A program made the position numbers and the translations under genes. The notes below the pieces were generated by a model, which was not told the origin of the DNA, ran no database searches, and was given only the letters and a program-made list of their open reading frames with translations. 64,000 bases of DNA from Ewingella americana (lineage in GTDB: Bacteria; Pseudomonadota; Gammaproteobacteria; Enterobacterales; Enterobacteriaceae), in the NCBI RefSeq assembly GCF_006438725.1, contig NZ_RCZD01000001.1, positions 186,001-250,000 of the forward strand, read 5' to 3'. Below are positions 53,828-63,521 of the stretch, in pieces. Numbering within the stretch: the first letter of the stretch is position 1; each line of letters starts with the position of its first letter.

Positions 53828-55312
53828 TCAGATTTTGGCTTCAGGTGATTCGCGTGGACAATTAATCCGCCAGTTGAAGAGCAGATAGCTGGCCAGCGCC
53901 AGCAGCCAGACGCCCAGCGCGCCATAAAGCAGTACGCCACCGAAGCCGTCAATCAGCGCCTGTCGGGCTGCGCTTTGCGCCGTATTCAATTCTGCGCCAC
54001 CGGCGATCCGTTCGGCCAACCGGTACAAATCGCCTTCCACCACCGGTAACGGCAAACGCCCGCGCAGGCTGACCGCAATACCCGCCACCAGCAGGCTTCC
54101 CATCAGCGCAATATTGATAGCCAGCGTGATCAGCCGTGCACTGATATCAATCCCCGACGCCATCCCCGCGCGGTCACCCGGCACCGATCCGGTGGTGGTA
54201 TTGGTGACGGGCGTGTTAGTCAGCCCGAGCGCCGTTCCTGCCAACAGCGCGCCGGGCAGCAGCGTCAGGCCGTGCGCGGCGGCGTATTTCATCAACATAA
54301 AACCCGCGCCGATAGCGAACAGGCCAAGCGGAATGACTTTCGCCGCGCCGTATCGCGCTACCAGTTTCTCGGCCAGCGGCGGCATGACTAACGTCGGTAA
54401 GGTGTAGGCCAGCAGCGCCAGCCCGGTTGCCACGCTGCCATAACCCAGACCGCTCTGATGATAGACCGGCAGATAAATCATCAACGGCCAGAAGCTGAAG
54501 TTCATGCCCACCGACCCCATCAGCGCACCAGAGAAACGCCGGATGCGGAACACGGCAAAATCGAACATCGGGTGCGGATGGCGTTTCTCAATCCTGACAA
54601 ACAGCACGGCGCTTAATACGGTAACCAGCGCAATTGCCCGTGCCGACACGCTTTGCCAGCCAAGGCTGCTGCCCTGCGTAATAAGAAACGTGGTGCCTAA
54701 TACCGCGAGTGACAACGTCACAAGCCCGCCAATATCGAGTTTTCTCGCGTTCATATCGCGGGATTCCACCACATTTCCCAGTGCTAAAATCAGTGTCACC
54801 AACGCAATGAACACATGAACCAAAAACACCCACTGCCAGCTGAACAGCGCCACCAGTGCACCGCCGATAATCGGCCCGAACCCCAGCCCGAAACCAAAGA
54901 TAATGCCCCAGGCGGCAAATGCCCGGCTGCGCGCTTTGCCATGCGGAAACTGATACGACAGAATAGCGATCAGGCAGGTCAGCATCGCGCCACCGCTCAG
55001 CCCCTGCAAAAAACGCCCGGCAATGAGCCACGCCGCGCTGCCCGAAAGCCCGCACATCAGCGACGTCAGCCCGAAAGCGATGATGCTGATAATGAAAATA
55101 CGTTTGCGGCCGAAACGGTCAGCCAGGGTGCCGGTGGCCATTAACACCGTGGTGCAGGCCAACGTATAAGCATTCATGATCCATTGCAGATCGTTGAAAC
55201 TGGCGTGCATCTTTTTTTCCAGCACGGGCAGGATCACCGGCACGCTGGAGATTTCCAGCCCTGACATCAATGCCGCCAAACAAACGGCGGTCAGAGCCAA
55301 TACATTCTTCAT
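53828..55312 (-). CDS. MFS exporter, DHA2 (14-TM) type
   Basis: A 494-residue drug:H+ antiporter-like transporter. The MFS loop motif GTLADRFGRKRIFI and the motif C-type GFGPIIGGALV are present, and the hydrophobic pattern suggests 14 membrane segments. The start at 55312 is preceded by AGGA 7 nt upstream; an ATG two codons earlier is too close to that site and one at 55399 overlaps the divergent promoter. It is divergent from the FtrA-like regulator, which may control it. Substrate unknown. Confidence 0.9.
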   Translation of the reverse strand: MKNVLALTAVCLAALMSGLEISSVPVILPVLEKKMHASFNDLQWIMNAYTLACTTVLMATGTLADRFGRKRIFIISIIAFGLTSLMCGLSGSAAWLIAGRFLQGLSGGAMLTCLIAILSYQFPHGKARSRAFAAWGIIFGFGLGFGPIIGGALVALFSWQWVFLVHVFIALVTLILALGNVVESRDMNARKLDIGGLVTLSLAVLGTTFLITQGSSLGWQSVSARAIALVTVLSAVLFVRIEKRHPHPMFDFAVFRIRRFSGALMGSVGMNFSFWPLMIYLPVYHQSGLGYGSVATGLALLAYTLPTLVMPPLAEKLVARYGAAKVIPLGLFAIGAGFMLMKYAAAHGLTLLPGALLAGTALGLTNTPVTNTTTGSVPGDRAGMASGIDISARLITLAINIALMGSLLVAGIAVSLRGRLPLPVVEGDLYRLAERIAGGAELNTAQSAARQALIDGFGGVLLYGALGVWLLALASYLLFNWRINCPRESPEAKI

Positions 55313-55431
55313 GAACATTTCCTGCAAAGCGTTAAGAGAGCGCCAGCATGGAAGAAGTGCGTCACGGTGGAAATCAGCCCGGATGCCATGTATCGTCAAG
55401 ATTATGCCAACTTCTGTGAATCCTGCCTTTT

Positions 55432-56451
55432 ATGCCAAAAATGACTGCCCTGACGAAAATCTCCATGCCCGCCTCTGCTGCTGCGCCCCGTAACCGGCGG
55501 CTGGTGCTGCTGGCTTACGAATGTTTATGCACCTTTGAATTCGGTATTGCGGTCGAAGCGTTTGGCCGGGCCGATGAGCTACTCGGGCAGCCGCTGTATG
55601 ATCTCGAGGTAGCATCGGTTGAAGAAGGCACCTTTGGCGCACAGGGCGGTGTACGGCTGGTGGTGGATGGCGGTCTGGAATTACTCGAGGATGCCGGAAC
55701 CATTGTGATCCCCGGCTGGCGCAGTATTGATGAACCGGCCACTGAGCGGTTGATCGTGGCGCTGCAAAAAGCCCATGCACAGGGCACGCGGATTGTGTCC
55801 ATCTGTGCAGGCAGTTTTGTGCTGGCGGCCGCAGGGTTGCTGGACGGCAAACGCGCCACCGCGCACTGGAACAGCGCGCACGCGCTGGCGCAGCGGTTTC
55901 CGAAAATTCAGGTGGAACACAGCATGATTTATGTCGATGAAGGCAGTGTGATCACCTCTGCCGGCGGGGCTGCCGGTGTCGATTTATGCCTGCATCTGAT
56001 CCGGCGCGATTACGGTATTGACGTTGCCAACCGTACTGCGCGGCGCATGGTAACGCCGCCGCACCGTGAAGGCAGTCAGGCGCAATTAATTCAACAACCG
56101 GTGCCGGTGCGCCCGGCCAAAACGCTGTCACCGCTGCTGGACGAACTGCGCACCCGTGTGAATAAACCACTGGCCATTGACCAACTGGCGGCCGAAGCCG
56201 GTATGAGCCGCCGTACTTTCCTGCGCCGTTTTCATGACGCCACCGGCACCTCGCCGGGCGAATGGATGCTCGGTGTGCGGCTGGAAAAAGCCTGTGCGCT
56301 GCTGGAAAGCGGCACGCTAAATATTGACCGTGTGGCCGAGCAGTCCGGCTTCGGTTCACCAGAAAGCCTGCGCCACCACTTCCGTCAGCGCCTCGGCACC
56401 ACGCCGACGCTTTACCGCCAGCAATTCAGTGACCGCGCGCTGACCTTATAA
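55432..56451 (+). CDS. ftrA: FtrA-like AraC-family regulator with DJ-1/PfpI domain
   Basis: A 339-residue regulator. Residues about 25-200 are a class-I glutamine amidotransferase-like (DJ-1/PfpI) domain with the nucleophile-elbow segment VSICAGSFVLAAAGLLDGKRATAHW, and residues about 225-330 hold two AraC helix-turn-helix units. This is the architecture of FtrA. Start codon choice is uncertain: ATG 55432 and 55441 both lack a strong ribosome site. It is divergent from the MFS exporter, 120 bp between them, and convergent with the Gfo/Idh gene. The signal is unknown. Confidence 0.8.
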   Translation: MPKMTALTKISMPASAAAPRNRRLVLLAYECLCTFEFGIAVEAFGRADELLGQPLYDLEVASVEEGTFGAQGGVRLVVDGGLELLEDAGTIVIPGWRSIDEPATERLIVALQKAHAQGTRIVSICAGSFVLAAAGLLDGKRATAHWNSAHALAQRFPKIQVEHSMIYVDEGSVITSAGGAAGVDLCLHLIRRDYGIDVANRTARRMVTPPHREGSQAQLIQQPVPVRPAKTLSPLLDELRTRVNKPLAIDQLAAEAGMSRRTFLRRFHDATGTSPGEWMLGVRLEKACALLESGTLNIDRVAEQSGFGSPESLRHHFRQRLGTTPTLYRQQFSDRALTL

Positions 56452-56463
56452 CGACATAGCGCC

Positions 56464-57471
56464 TTACCGGCAGACTGTGTTGCTTTCCCACTCAGTCAAC
56501 AGCTGCATGATCTCGCGGGAGTCCGCCGGGCGCGCCGCTGGTCGGTTCAGAGCAACCTCACCCGCCTTCAGCGCCTGCCATACCTGACGCACCTGATAAT
56601 GGAATGCATCTCCTTTCGCATCCAGCGAGTAAGTCTGCGGCTCGCCTTCCCCTTCATAGGGCAGCACGCGGATCTGGTTGCCCTGCGCTTCGGGCAGCCA
56701 CGGATTGGAAATAACCTCCATACGCCCTTGGGTACCGGCCACGGAGAACGCCCAGAACATGCCGTAATCTTCCGCGCAGTGCAGCTGTGCCAGCGTACCG
56801 TTGGCGAACTGGATCACCGACGCCGTTTCACACACATTATCGTCGCTATTGCGTCGGCCCTGGGCCGTCAGGCTCCACGCCGGGCATTGGCCATCGGCAC
56901 TGGCATTTTGCATCACCAGATGAATCAGTGATGCCGGATAGCAACCCAGGTTGTAGATAGCCCCTTTACTGCCAGGATTGACGAACTGGGCGATTGACGC
57001 GCAGTAGCTGGCATTGATGGATTTAATCTCCCCCAGGGTACCGGCGCGGATAAGGTCGGCGATTTGCGTGGCGAAAGGATGGGTCAGGTACATCAACCCT
57101 TCGAGGAAAAACACCCCGTTGCGTGCCACCGCATCCAGCGCAGCATCGGTGTCGGCCATATTCACAGAGAGCGATTTCTCACACAGAATGGCTTTACCGG
57201 CGTTGGCCGCTTTAATCACATATTCATGATGAATGTGGTTCGGCAGGCCGATATACACCACGTCAACATCAGGATCGTTAATCAATGCATCGTAGTGGTC
57301 ATACTGCTGCTGTACCGGATGCTGCTGCACAAAGTCTGCCAGCCCTTGGGGCGAACGCCCGGCCACGGCATACAGTGTAGAACCATCATGCTGCTCAATC
57401 GCATCGGCCATGATGCCGGAAATAAAGCTGGTGCCGAGCACGCCCCAGTTGAGTGGTTTGGTCGTGGTCAT
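56464..57471 (-). CDS. Gfo/Idh/MocA family oxidoreductase
   Basis: A 335-residue NAD(P)-dependent oxidoreductase: GVLGTSFISGIMADAI at the Rossmann start, the YIGLPNHIHHEYVIKAANAGK strand and the catalytic CEKSLSVN (Glu-Lys-Ser), then an alpha/beta domain with NLGCYPASLIH. It overlaps the monooxygenase-like gene before it by 4 bp (ATGA). Probably acts on a sugar, inositol or bile-pigment-like substrate; unknown. Typical length for the family. Confidence 0.9.
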   Translation of the reverse strand: MTTTKPLNWGVLGTSFISGIMADAIEQHDGSTLYAVAGRSPQGLADFVQQHPVQQQYDHYDALINDPDVDVVYIGLPNHIHHEYVIKAANAGKAILCEKSLSVNMADTDAALDAVARNGVFFLEGLMYLTHPFATQIADLIRAGTLGEIKSINASYCASIAQFVNPGSKGAIYNLGCYPASLIHLVMQNASADGQCPAWSLTAQGRRNSDDNVCETASVIQFANGTLAQLHCAEDYGMFWAFSVAGTQGRMEVISNPWLPEAQGNQIRVLPYEGEGEPQTYSLDAKGDAFHYQVRQVWQALKAGEVALNRPAARPADSREIMQLLTEWESNTVCR

Positions 57472-57776
57472 GCGGCAGGCTCCTGTTCCGGTAACTGGCA
57501 CAGCGTCGCCTGGACAAACTCAGTGAAACCAGACTGGATAAAGCGCTGGGTATGGGGTTCATCAAAATGACGGTGTGAAGCGGCCTCATCCTCATAGCGC
57601 TCCCAGAGAATAATGCGGCGCGGATCCTGTTTGTCCTGCAACGCCATAGCGAAAGAGCACCCGGCTTCGCTGTTCATATCGAGACAAAATTGATGAATAG
57701 CGGCAAGTGCATCGTTGATCTGCACATCCTCTTTGATGCGGATCTCGGCGTTAACAAAGTGACCTTGAATAAACAT
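57468..57776 (-). CDS. ABM-type (antibiotic biosynthesis monooxygenase) small protein
   Basis: A 102-residue protein of the dimeric alpha/beta-barrel type: EIRIKEDVQINDALAAIHQF at the front, then SFAMALQDKQDPRRIILWERYEDEAASHRHF. Family members include quinone monooxygenases such as YgiN. It is coupled by a 4-bp overlap to the Gfo/Idh/MocA gene. GGGGA precedes the ATG at 57776. No cofactor is expected. The substrate cannot be read from the sequence. Confidence 0.85.
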   Translation of the reverse strand: MFIQGHFVNAEIRIKEDVQINDALAAIHQFCLDMNSEAGCSFAMALQDKQDPRRIILWERYEDEAASHRHFDEPHTQRFIQSGFTEFVQATLCQLPEQEPAA

Positions 57777-58074
57777 ATTTCCCCAGGGGTTTTGCAGATG
57801 AAGCAAGGTTCAGCCTTGCATAAATAATCTCTCTTTCTAGCAGAGCAAAAAATGAAAAGCCAATATTATTAATATATCGACACTCCCCAAAATAGTGCGA
57901 AGTAATAGAAATCTCACCATGATGGGGCGTTATTTAAATTAGCAGAGCTTCTTCGTTGCTTTTTTGAACGCAAGCGATTACCTGTGAGAAACGTAATGAA
58001 AAAACCGGATGAGTTTTGTGAGCTTGCTGTTATAGTTCGCTTTTAAAACACCACTCAAACTTTCTGGGATCCTT
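57777..58074. other. Divergent promoter region
   Basis: About 300 bp between the ABM-type gene and the nucleoside transporter, AT-rich. One half of a CRP consensus (TGTGA at 57983-57987) lies 90 bp before the transporter; the other half is not clear. GGAT and ATCCTT precede the transporter ATG. No gene is seen here. Confidence 0.4.
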
Positions 58075-59262
58075 ATGGCGTCAAATATTCTGCATTTCCT
58101 GCTGAGTCTTATAATGGTATTCGGTATTAGCTGGCTGATTAGCTACAACAAACGCGGTGTTAAACTGCGTTATGTGTTGCAAATCCTGGTGATTGAGATT
58201 GCGCTGGCATGGGTTCTGTTGTACAGCCAGGCGGGTGTCTACTTGATCTCTGGTCTGTCTGGTGTGTTCACTAACCTGATGAGCTATGCCCGCGTCGGCA
58301 CCGATTTTGTTTTCGGTGGTCTGGTCAATGAAAACCAGTTCAGCTTCTTCTTATTTGTTCTCTGCCCTATCATCTTTATTTCTGCGCTGATTGGTATTTT
58401 GCAGCATCTGCGTATTTTACCATTAATGATTAAAGGTATCGGCTGGGCTTTATCCAAAATTAATGGCATGCCAAAACTGGAATCTTTTAATGCGGTGAGT
58501 TCATTATTAGTTGGTCAGTCTGAGAACTTCATTGCGATTAAAGATATTGTTCCTCATCTTAATGAACGCCGCATGTACACGTTATCGGCAACGGCCATTT
58601 CGACCGTTTCCATGTCGATTGTCGGTTCGTATATGACGCTGCTGGAACCGCGTTATGTCATGTTATCGCTGATCCTGAATATGCTCTCTACCTTCGCCGT
58701 TTTGCAGGTGGTGAACCCGTATTCCGATGAAGCCGACAACGAAATGCCTAAGATGGAAAGACCCAACCACAGTTTCGTAGAAATGTTGGGGGAATACATT
58801 ATGGCCGGTTTCAAAATGGCGATGATCGTGGCGGCGATGTTGGTCGGCTTCAACGCCTTGCTGGCGATGATTAACGCTATCTTCTTGCACGGCGTCGGTC
58901 TGAGCTTCCAGGACATCATTGGTTACTTGTTCTATCCGGTAGCCTGGCTGACCGGTATTGTCAGTCACGACTCCCTGACCGCAGGCAGCATCATGGGCAC
59001 CAAGATTGTTGCCAATGAATTCGTGGCCATGTTGCAGATGAAAGACTTGATTGCCCAGCTAGAACCGCGCACCGTCGCCATTCTGTCGGTGTTCCTGGTC
59101 TCATTCGCCAACATCTCCACTGTCGGTATTATTGCCGGTGCGGTAAAAAGTATTGCGGAAGTTCAGGGCAATATGGTCGCCCGCGCGGCCTTCCGCCTGT
59201 TGGTCGGCGCAACGTTGGTCAGCCTGCTGTCCGCGTCTATCGTCGGTCTGGTTTACCGCTAA
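58075..59262 (+). CDS. CNT-family nucleoside transporter (NupC/NupX type)
   Basis: A 395-residue inner-membrane transporter of the concentrative nucleoside transporter family, about ten membrane segments. The gate motif SSLLVGQSENFIAIKDI and the C-terminal SIMGTKIVANEFVAM with SFANISTVGI are present. It resembles the NupX/PsuT branch (short, lacking the first E. coli NupC segment) but I cannot separate these by eye. Proton-coupled uptake of nucleosides or pseudouridine is likely. No kinase or glycosidase gene is next to it. Confidence 0.88.
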   Translation: MASNILHFLLSLIMVFGISWLISYNKRGVKLRYVLQILVIEIALAWVLLYSQAGVYLISGLSGVFTNLMSYARVGTDFVFGGLVNENQFSFFLFVLCPIIFISALIGILQHLRILPLMIKGIGWALSKINGMPKLESFNAVSSLLVGQSENFIAIKDIVPHLNERRMYTLSATAISTVSMSIVGSYMTLLEPRYVMLSLILNMLSTFAVLQVVNPYSDEADNEMPKMERPNHSFVEMLGEYIMAGFKMAMIVAAMLVGFNALLAMINAIFLHGVGLSFQDIIGYLFYPVAWLTGIVSHDSLTAGSIMGTKIVANEFVAMLQMKDLIAQLEPRTVAILSVFLVSFANISTVGIIAGAVKSIAEVQGNMVARAAFRLLVGATLVSLLSASIVGLVYR

Positions 59263-59279
59263 GTTCCTCGTCATCTTTT

Positions 59280-59302
59280 AAGGGCAGCGCGTTGCTGCCC
59301 TT
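59280..59302. repeat. Hairpin after the nucleoside transporter
   Basis: AAGGGCAGC and GCTGCCCTT with a 5-nt loop, 17 bp after the stop. The following ACTCTCC is not a T-run, so this is a weak terminator at most. Confidence 0.6.
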
Positions 59303-59353
59303 ACTCTCCACTTAAGCTACAGTTAAGCCATTATCTTTCCACAAGGTTTAACT

Positions 59354-60019
59354 ATGCTTTCCGTTAAGCACTACATTCACGCCCGTCCGCGCTTACTGAT
59401 CGCCATCGCTGCCGGTATTGCCTGTTATTTTTCGCTGCCTCTATTGCCTGCGCATTTGTCGCAATTTGAACGGCTGATGGTCAGCTGGAACGTACTGGCG
59501 TGGTTGTATCTGATCATGATTTGGCTGTTAATGATGACCGCCCCACTGCAGAGGATCCGCACGATTGCCCGCGCACAGGATGAGAGCGCCACTCAGGTGT
59601 TGATGCTGGTGAGCATCACCTGTCTGGTGAGTATGCTGGTGATTTTTATGGAGCTGAGCACGGTCAAACAGCTTTCCGGTGCGGCCAAATCATTCCATTT
59701 GATCCTCACCGCCACGACGCTCATTGTCTCGTGGTCACTGCTGCCGACCGCCTTTTCGATGCACTACGCCCATCTCTATTACCGGCAGGGAGCGGAGCAA
59801 CATAAAGCGCTGCTGTTCCCGGATAAAATCGAAAAACCGGAGTATTGGGATTTTCTCTACTTTTCCTTCACGCTGGCCGTTGCCTGCCAGACCGCCGATG
59901 TTGCCACCGGCAGTACCGAAGTTCGCCGCATTACGCTGATTCAGTCCGTCATGGCGTTTGTGTTTAATTTGGCGATTTTAGGCCTGTCAGTGAACGTGGC
60001 CGCCGGGCTGATGAGTTAA
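59354..60019 (+). CDS. DUF1345 inner-membrane protein
   Basis: A 221-residue protein with six or seven membrane segments and the DUF1345 pattern: ...TSFHAMHYAHLYYR-like SMHYAHLYYR, then PEYWDFLYFSFTLAVACQTADV near residue 170. The family is found in many proteobacteria with no known function. It is transcribed alone from a short leader after the nucleoside transporter. Confidence 0.87.
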   Translation: MLSVKHYIHARPRLLIAIAAGIACYFSLPLLPAHLSQFERLMVSWNVLAWLYLIMIWLLMMTAPLQRIRTIARAQDESATQVLMLVSITCLVSMLVIFMELSTVKQLSGAAKSFHLILTATTLIVSWSLLPTAFSMHYAHLYYRQGAEQHKALLFPDKIEKPEYWDFLYFSFTLAVACQTADVATGSTEVRRITLIQSVMAFVFNLAILGLSVNVAAGLMS

Positions 60020-60120
60020 ACGATAAACGAACGTGACCTCAAGCGAGCCGGCAATATTGCCAGACGTAGGCCTTACCCTGCGGAGAAACCCTTCGACCGT
60101 CGAGATCAAAGAACGCATTA

Positions 60121-60252
60121 TCAGCGCAGATTCACTATCATCAGCGCCTTTTCTTTCATTTCGTGATAACTCATATCAGCCAGCGCCTCAATAACGAAGC
60201 CGCTAACGAGCAACACCGAAAGCAACGCTAAGCTGTAGATTGTATAACGCAT
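60121..60252 (-). CDS. Possible small membrane or exported peptide gene (43 aa)
   Basis: A 43-residue reading frame with one strong hydrophobic segment at its front (IYSLALLSVLLVSGFVIEAL) and a charged tail SYHEMKEKALMIVNLR. A GGTGAG lies about 13 nt before the ATG. It fills the 300-bp gap between the DUF1345 and arnT genes, on the arnT strand. It could be a small transmembrane protein, a leader peptide, or an exported one cleaved after LA. The rest of the gap shows a 12-bp GGCAATATTGCC palindrome at 60050-60061 and nothing else. Confidence 0.5.
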   Translation of the reverse strand: MRYTIYSLALLSVLLVSGFVIEALADMSYHEMKEKALMIVNLR

Positions 60253-60321
60253 TGTGGATCTCACCGTTGAGGGAATGATCTCTCAGACAACACAGCCGGG
60301 AGATCATTCACCGCCGGCACA

Positions 60322-61986
60322 CTAGGATTTCTGGTACCAAAATAACGCCATCCTGCCGCTGCGTATCACTTTATCCGCTGCGGGTAGATTGTCTGGCAGT
60401 TCATCATTTCCAGGCAGTTGTATAACCAGAGAAATATTCCCCTGTTTCCTTGCTTCAGCTAACCATGCAGGGAAATCATCGCGCTTCACAAAATGGCTGC
60501 GGCTTTCAGGGTAAGAAAGACCATATTTCATCTCACCTTTTGCATCATACATGATGATATCGCTGCGTTTTAATTCCCACGCCAGTCCCGTTGCAATACC
60601 CACATTATTACTGAGCACCGTCTGGCTTTCGCTCAACATATTTTCATTATTGGCAATAAAATTCTGCGGCTGGTTTATATCAACAATCTGCTGAGGAATG
60701 ATGTATCCGATGGAGAGCGCCAATAATAATGGACATGCTGCCGCAAACGGCCAATATCGTGCATCCTCGCGCAGCGTAATAAATCCAATCATCGCCCATG
60801 CTACAAACGCCAGCGCCGCTAATACTGTTTTCGAATATTCCTGCGGTCCATAAATCACCGCATGAGGAAAGAGTCCCCATCCAAACAGGCAAATAGCCAG
60901 TGCGCCGGTTAAGCCAAAGAGCAGGTTAATGTAGCCATTAACCTTAAATACCCGCCGCGACATCTGCGCCACACGCTCTTTCGCATACGCGGCGATAAGC
61001 AGCGAGATGGGCGCCATACATGGCAGTATGTAGGTAAGGAGTTTTCCTTTTGCCAGGCTAAAAAACAGCAGCGGCATAATGACCCAGCACAGTAAAAAGA
61101 ACAGCTCAGGCCGCATAGCTCTTTCACGCCAGCCGCGCAACAGCGCATGCGGGAACAGCGCCAACCACGGCAAAACGCCCACACACAACAAAGGTAAATA
61201 GAACCAGAAGGGAGATTTATGCTGTGCATTATCGGAGGCAAAGCGTTGAATATGCTCTACCCAGAAAAAATAGTTCCAGAAATCAGGTTCACGAAGAGCG
61301 ATGGCAATAACCCAGGGTAACGACAGTAATAAGGCAAACAGCACCGCCACCGGCCCAAAGCAGATCAACTCTTTGACCTTACGCTGTTGTACCACTGCCG
61401 GCACCATCGCAATAGCCGGGATGAGCAGCGCCAAAAAGCCTTTGGTCATAAAACCCATCCCACACGCCAGCCCGAGCAAAGCATACCAGAAGCACTTCTT
61501 CCATCGCGTGGTGGCCTGGAGCGACAGGCAGGAAGCCACCATGCTGGCGGTGAGCCACAGCGAGATCATTGGGTCCAGTACACTATACGTACCGACACTG
61601 AACACCAGCATTGAGGTCAGATACACCATAGTCGCCAGTGCCGCCGTGCTGCGGTTTTGCCACAGTTTCAGTCCCAGCCAGAAAATAAGCGCCGCGCTGA
61701 CTGCCGTGCAGAACACCGATCCAAACCGAACGGCAAAGTTATTATCCCCCAACAGCCATTGGCTAATATTGTTTATCCAATAACCTGCCACCGGTTTTTC
61801 AAAATAGCGTAACCCGAGCAGATGAGGCACAACCCAATCCCCACGCTGCAACATTTCCCGGCTGATCTCTGCATAACGTGTTTCATCAGGTTGCCAGAGC
61901 AGGCGACCATTGAGCGGTAATAAATAGAGCAGTGCATAGAGAAGGCCTAATATGAAGATATTAATACGCTTTAAAAATACGAACAT
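60322..61986 (-). CDS. arnT: Lipid A 4-amino-4-deoxy-L-arabinose transferase (ArnT family)
   Basis: A 554-residue PMT/GT83 glycosyltransferase of the inner membrane, with twelve or so membrane segments. The active-site loop is [19 protein letters not shown] with Asp-Glu, and later [11 protein letters not shown] and [17 protein letters not shown]. It moves 4-amino-4-deoxy-L-arabinose from undecaprenyl phosphate to lipid A, giving polymyxin resistance. It lies outside the arnBCADTEF operon, so it is an extra copy or has another acceptor. E. coli ArnT is 550 aa. Confidence 0.93.
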   Translation of the reverse strand: MFVFLKRINIFILGLLYALLYLLPLNGRLLWQPDETRYAEISREMLQRGDWVVPHLLGLRYFEKPVAGYWINNISQWLLGDNNFAVRFGSVFCTAVSAALIFWLGLKLWQNRSTAALATMVYLTSMLVFSVGTYSVLDPMISLWLTASMVASCLSLQATTRWKKCFWYALLGLACGMGFMTKGFLALLIPAIAMVPAVVQQRKVKELICFGPVAVLFALLLSLPWVIAIALREPDFWNYFFWVEHIQRFASDNAQHKSPFWFYLPLLCVGVLPWLALFPHALLRGWRERAMRPELFFLLCWVIMPLLFFSLAKGKLLTYILPCMAPISLLIAAYAKERVAQMSRRVFKVNGYINLLFGLTGALAICLFGWGLFPHAVIYGPQEYSKTVLAALAFVAWAMIGFITLREDARYWPFAAACPLLLALSIGYIIPQQIVDINQPQNFIANNENMLSESQTVLSNNVGIATGLAWELKRSDIIMYDAKGEMKYGLSYPESRSHFVKRDDFPAWLAEARKQGNISLVIQLPGNDELPDNLPAADKVIRSGRMALFWYQKS

Positions 61987-62352
61987 CAGAAATTCCTTTT
62001 AGTTCTTCTCAGGCTAACGATATGACTCGAACGCGGATAATGAGCGCCCATTTTCTGGCATAAGAATATTCAGTGATGGGCCTCACTGTATAGATAATTA
62101 CCCATTGCCTCCATCAGCCTGACGACTATTTCGCGATATTCTACTGTTTGTTGAGGGTCGGTTTAGTCTTTACATCATCGATATTGGTTAGTGTATAAAA
62201 AATTCGCTTATTAAGGTTTTCCTAAGCTTTCATATATAATGAATTTGTCGATGGGTTAATATTATTATATTTGACCCACTCCCCAGGACGAATATACGGC
62301 TATTTGAGTATAGGAAAAAAATGATAAATGGCGGGTTCTGCTCTGCGACCTA
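61987..62352. other. Intergenic region between arnT and the MarR-GNAT gene
   Basis: Non-coding and AT-rich, about 365 bp, the divergent leader of arnT and the MarR-GNAT gene. No PhoP or PmrA box could be found with confidence by eye. Confidence 0.45.
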
Positions 62353-62389
62353 TTGACAGGACCACACCCAAATGGTTGTATGTTACAAC
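62353..62389 (+). promoter_or_regulatory. Candidate promoter and palindromic operator of the MarR-GNAT gene
   Basis: A perfect -35 TTGACA (62353-62358) is followed by a palindrome GTTGTATGTTACAAC (62375-62389) that covers the expected -10 region. This suits autorepression by the MarR domain of the gene 20 bp downstream. Confidence 0.5.
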
Positions 62390-62409
62390 AACTTCCAGAG
62401 AACTCACCG

Positions 62410-63366
62410 ATGAACACTGAATCCCCCCTAGTTGAAAACATCCGACTCGCCTCCCGCCTGATGGTTCGGGAGCTCGGATTTATGAATACCACCCTGGCGG
62501 CGACAAAATATTCACCGTCGGCGGTTCATAGCCTGCTTGAGATTGAAGCCAGGGGGAAAATGACAGCAAAACAGCTGGTTGATATTTTGTGCTTAGAAAA
62601 ATCAAGCGTGAGTCGGATGTTGGGGAAGCTAGTCAGTGCCGGGGAATTACGTGAAACAGCCTCTGAAGAAGACGCGAGAATTAAAGAGCTTGCACTCACC
62701 GAGCGCGGCCAGGAGAGCGTTAACCGGATAAATGCTTACGGTAAAAAACAGGTATTTTCTGCGCTGGCTAAGCTTAATCCGGGTCAGCAGCAGGCGGTAA
62801 CGCAGGGAATGGCGGCTTATGCCTATGCCCTGAAATCCTGCCGTGAAGAGAACGCAGCAATAATCTCGCCACCGGTGGTCATCAAAATGGGTTATCAGTC
62901 AGGACTGATTGGGCGTATTGCGGAAATGCATGCCCATTACTACTCCCTAAATCATGGCTTTGGCCGTTTTTTTGAGGCAAAAGTGGCCGCAGGACTCTCC
63001 GATTTTACTGGCAGTCTTGATGAACCCTGCAACCAGGTTTGGACTGCCATGGTGAACGGACGGATAGTGGGCTCGGTCGCCATTGATGGTCAAGATCTTG
63101 GCAACGGTGAGGCGCATTTACGCTGGTTTATCCTTGATGACAGTTGCCGGGGAAATGGGCTGGGGAAAAGGCTTCTGCATGAAGCTATTAAATTTTGCGA
63201 TGATTATGGGTTCTCTTCTGTCCAGCTCTGGACGTTCGATAAACTGACCGCAGCCCGTCGCCTGTACGAATCCTTCGGCTTTGAACGGGTCAAAGAGTGG
63301 CAGGGAGAACAATGGGGCAATAGCATTATGGAACAACAATTTACAAGAAAATTCGCGGCATCCTGA
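62410..63366 (+). CDS. MarR-family HTH fused to a GNAT acetyltransferase
   Basis: A 318-residue two-domain protein. Residues 1-145 are a MarR winged helix (MTAKQLVDILCLEKSSVSRMLGKLVSAGEL), and residues about 165-318 are a GNAT domain with the acetyl-CoA loop RGNGLGKRLLHEAI and the final RLYESFGFERV. This architecture is widespread in proteobacteria; the acetylated target is unknown. I chose the ATG at 62410; an earlier in-frame ATG at 62380 lies inside the presumed operator. Confidence 0.9.
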   Translation: MNTESPLVENIRLASRLMVRELGFMNTTLAATKYSPSAVHSLLEIEARGKMTAKQLVDILCLEKSSVSRMLGKLVSAGELRETASEEDARIKELALTERGQESVNRINAYGKKQVFSALAKLNPGQQQAVTQGMAAYAYALKSCREENAAIISPPVVIKMGYQSGLIGRIAEMHAHYYSLNHGFGRFFEAKVAAGLSDFTGSLDEPCNQVWTAMVNGRIVGSVAIDGQDLGNGEAHLRWFILDDSCRGNGLGKRLLHEAIKFCDDYGFSSVQLWTFDKLTAARRLYESFGFERVKEWQGEQWGNSIMEQQFTRKFAAS

Positions 63367-63521
63367 TCATGAAGCATCCATACCAAAACCGCTAAACGTC
63401 ACCTTAAATCGGCGCCCCGCCGGTTAGAGCCGGTGCCGTTAGATAAAGGGAATGGCGACGCCCCCGAAACCAGCCTATTTTTCACGACGGTGTCGCTCTC
63501 TGTGCGTCATATCACCTCTGA

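Noticed and set aside
57983-57987. CRP site in front of the nucleoside transporter
   Set aside because: Only one half-site (TGTGA) is clear; the second half does not match well enough.
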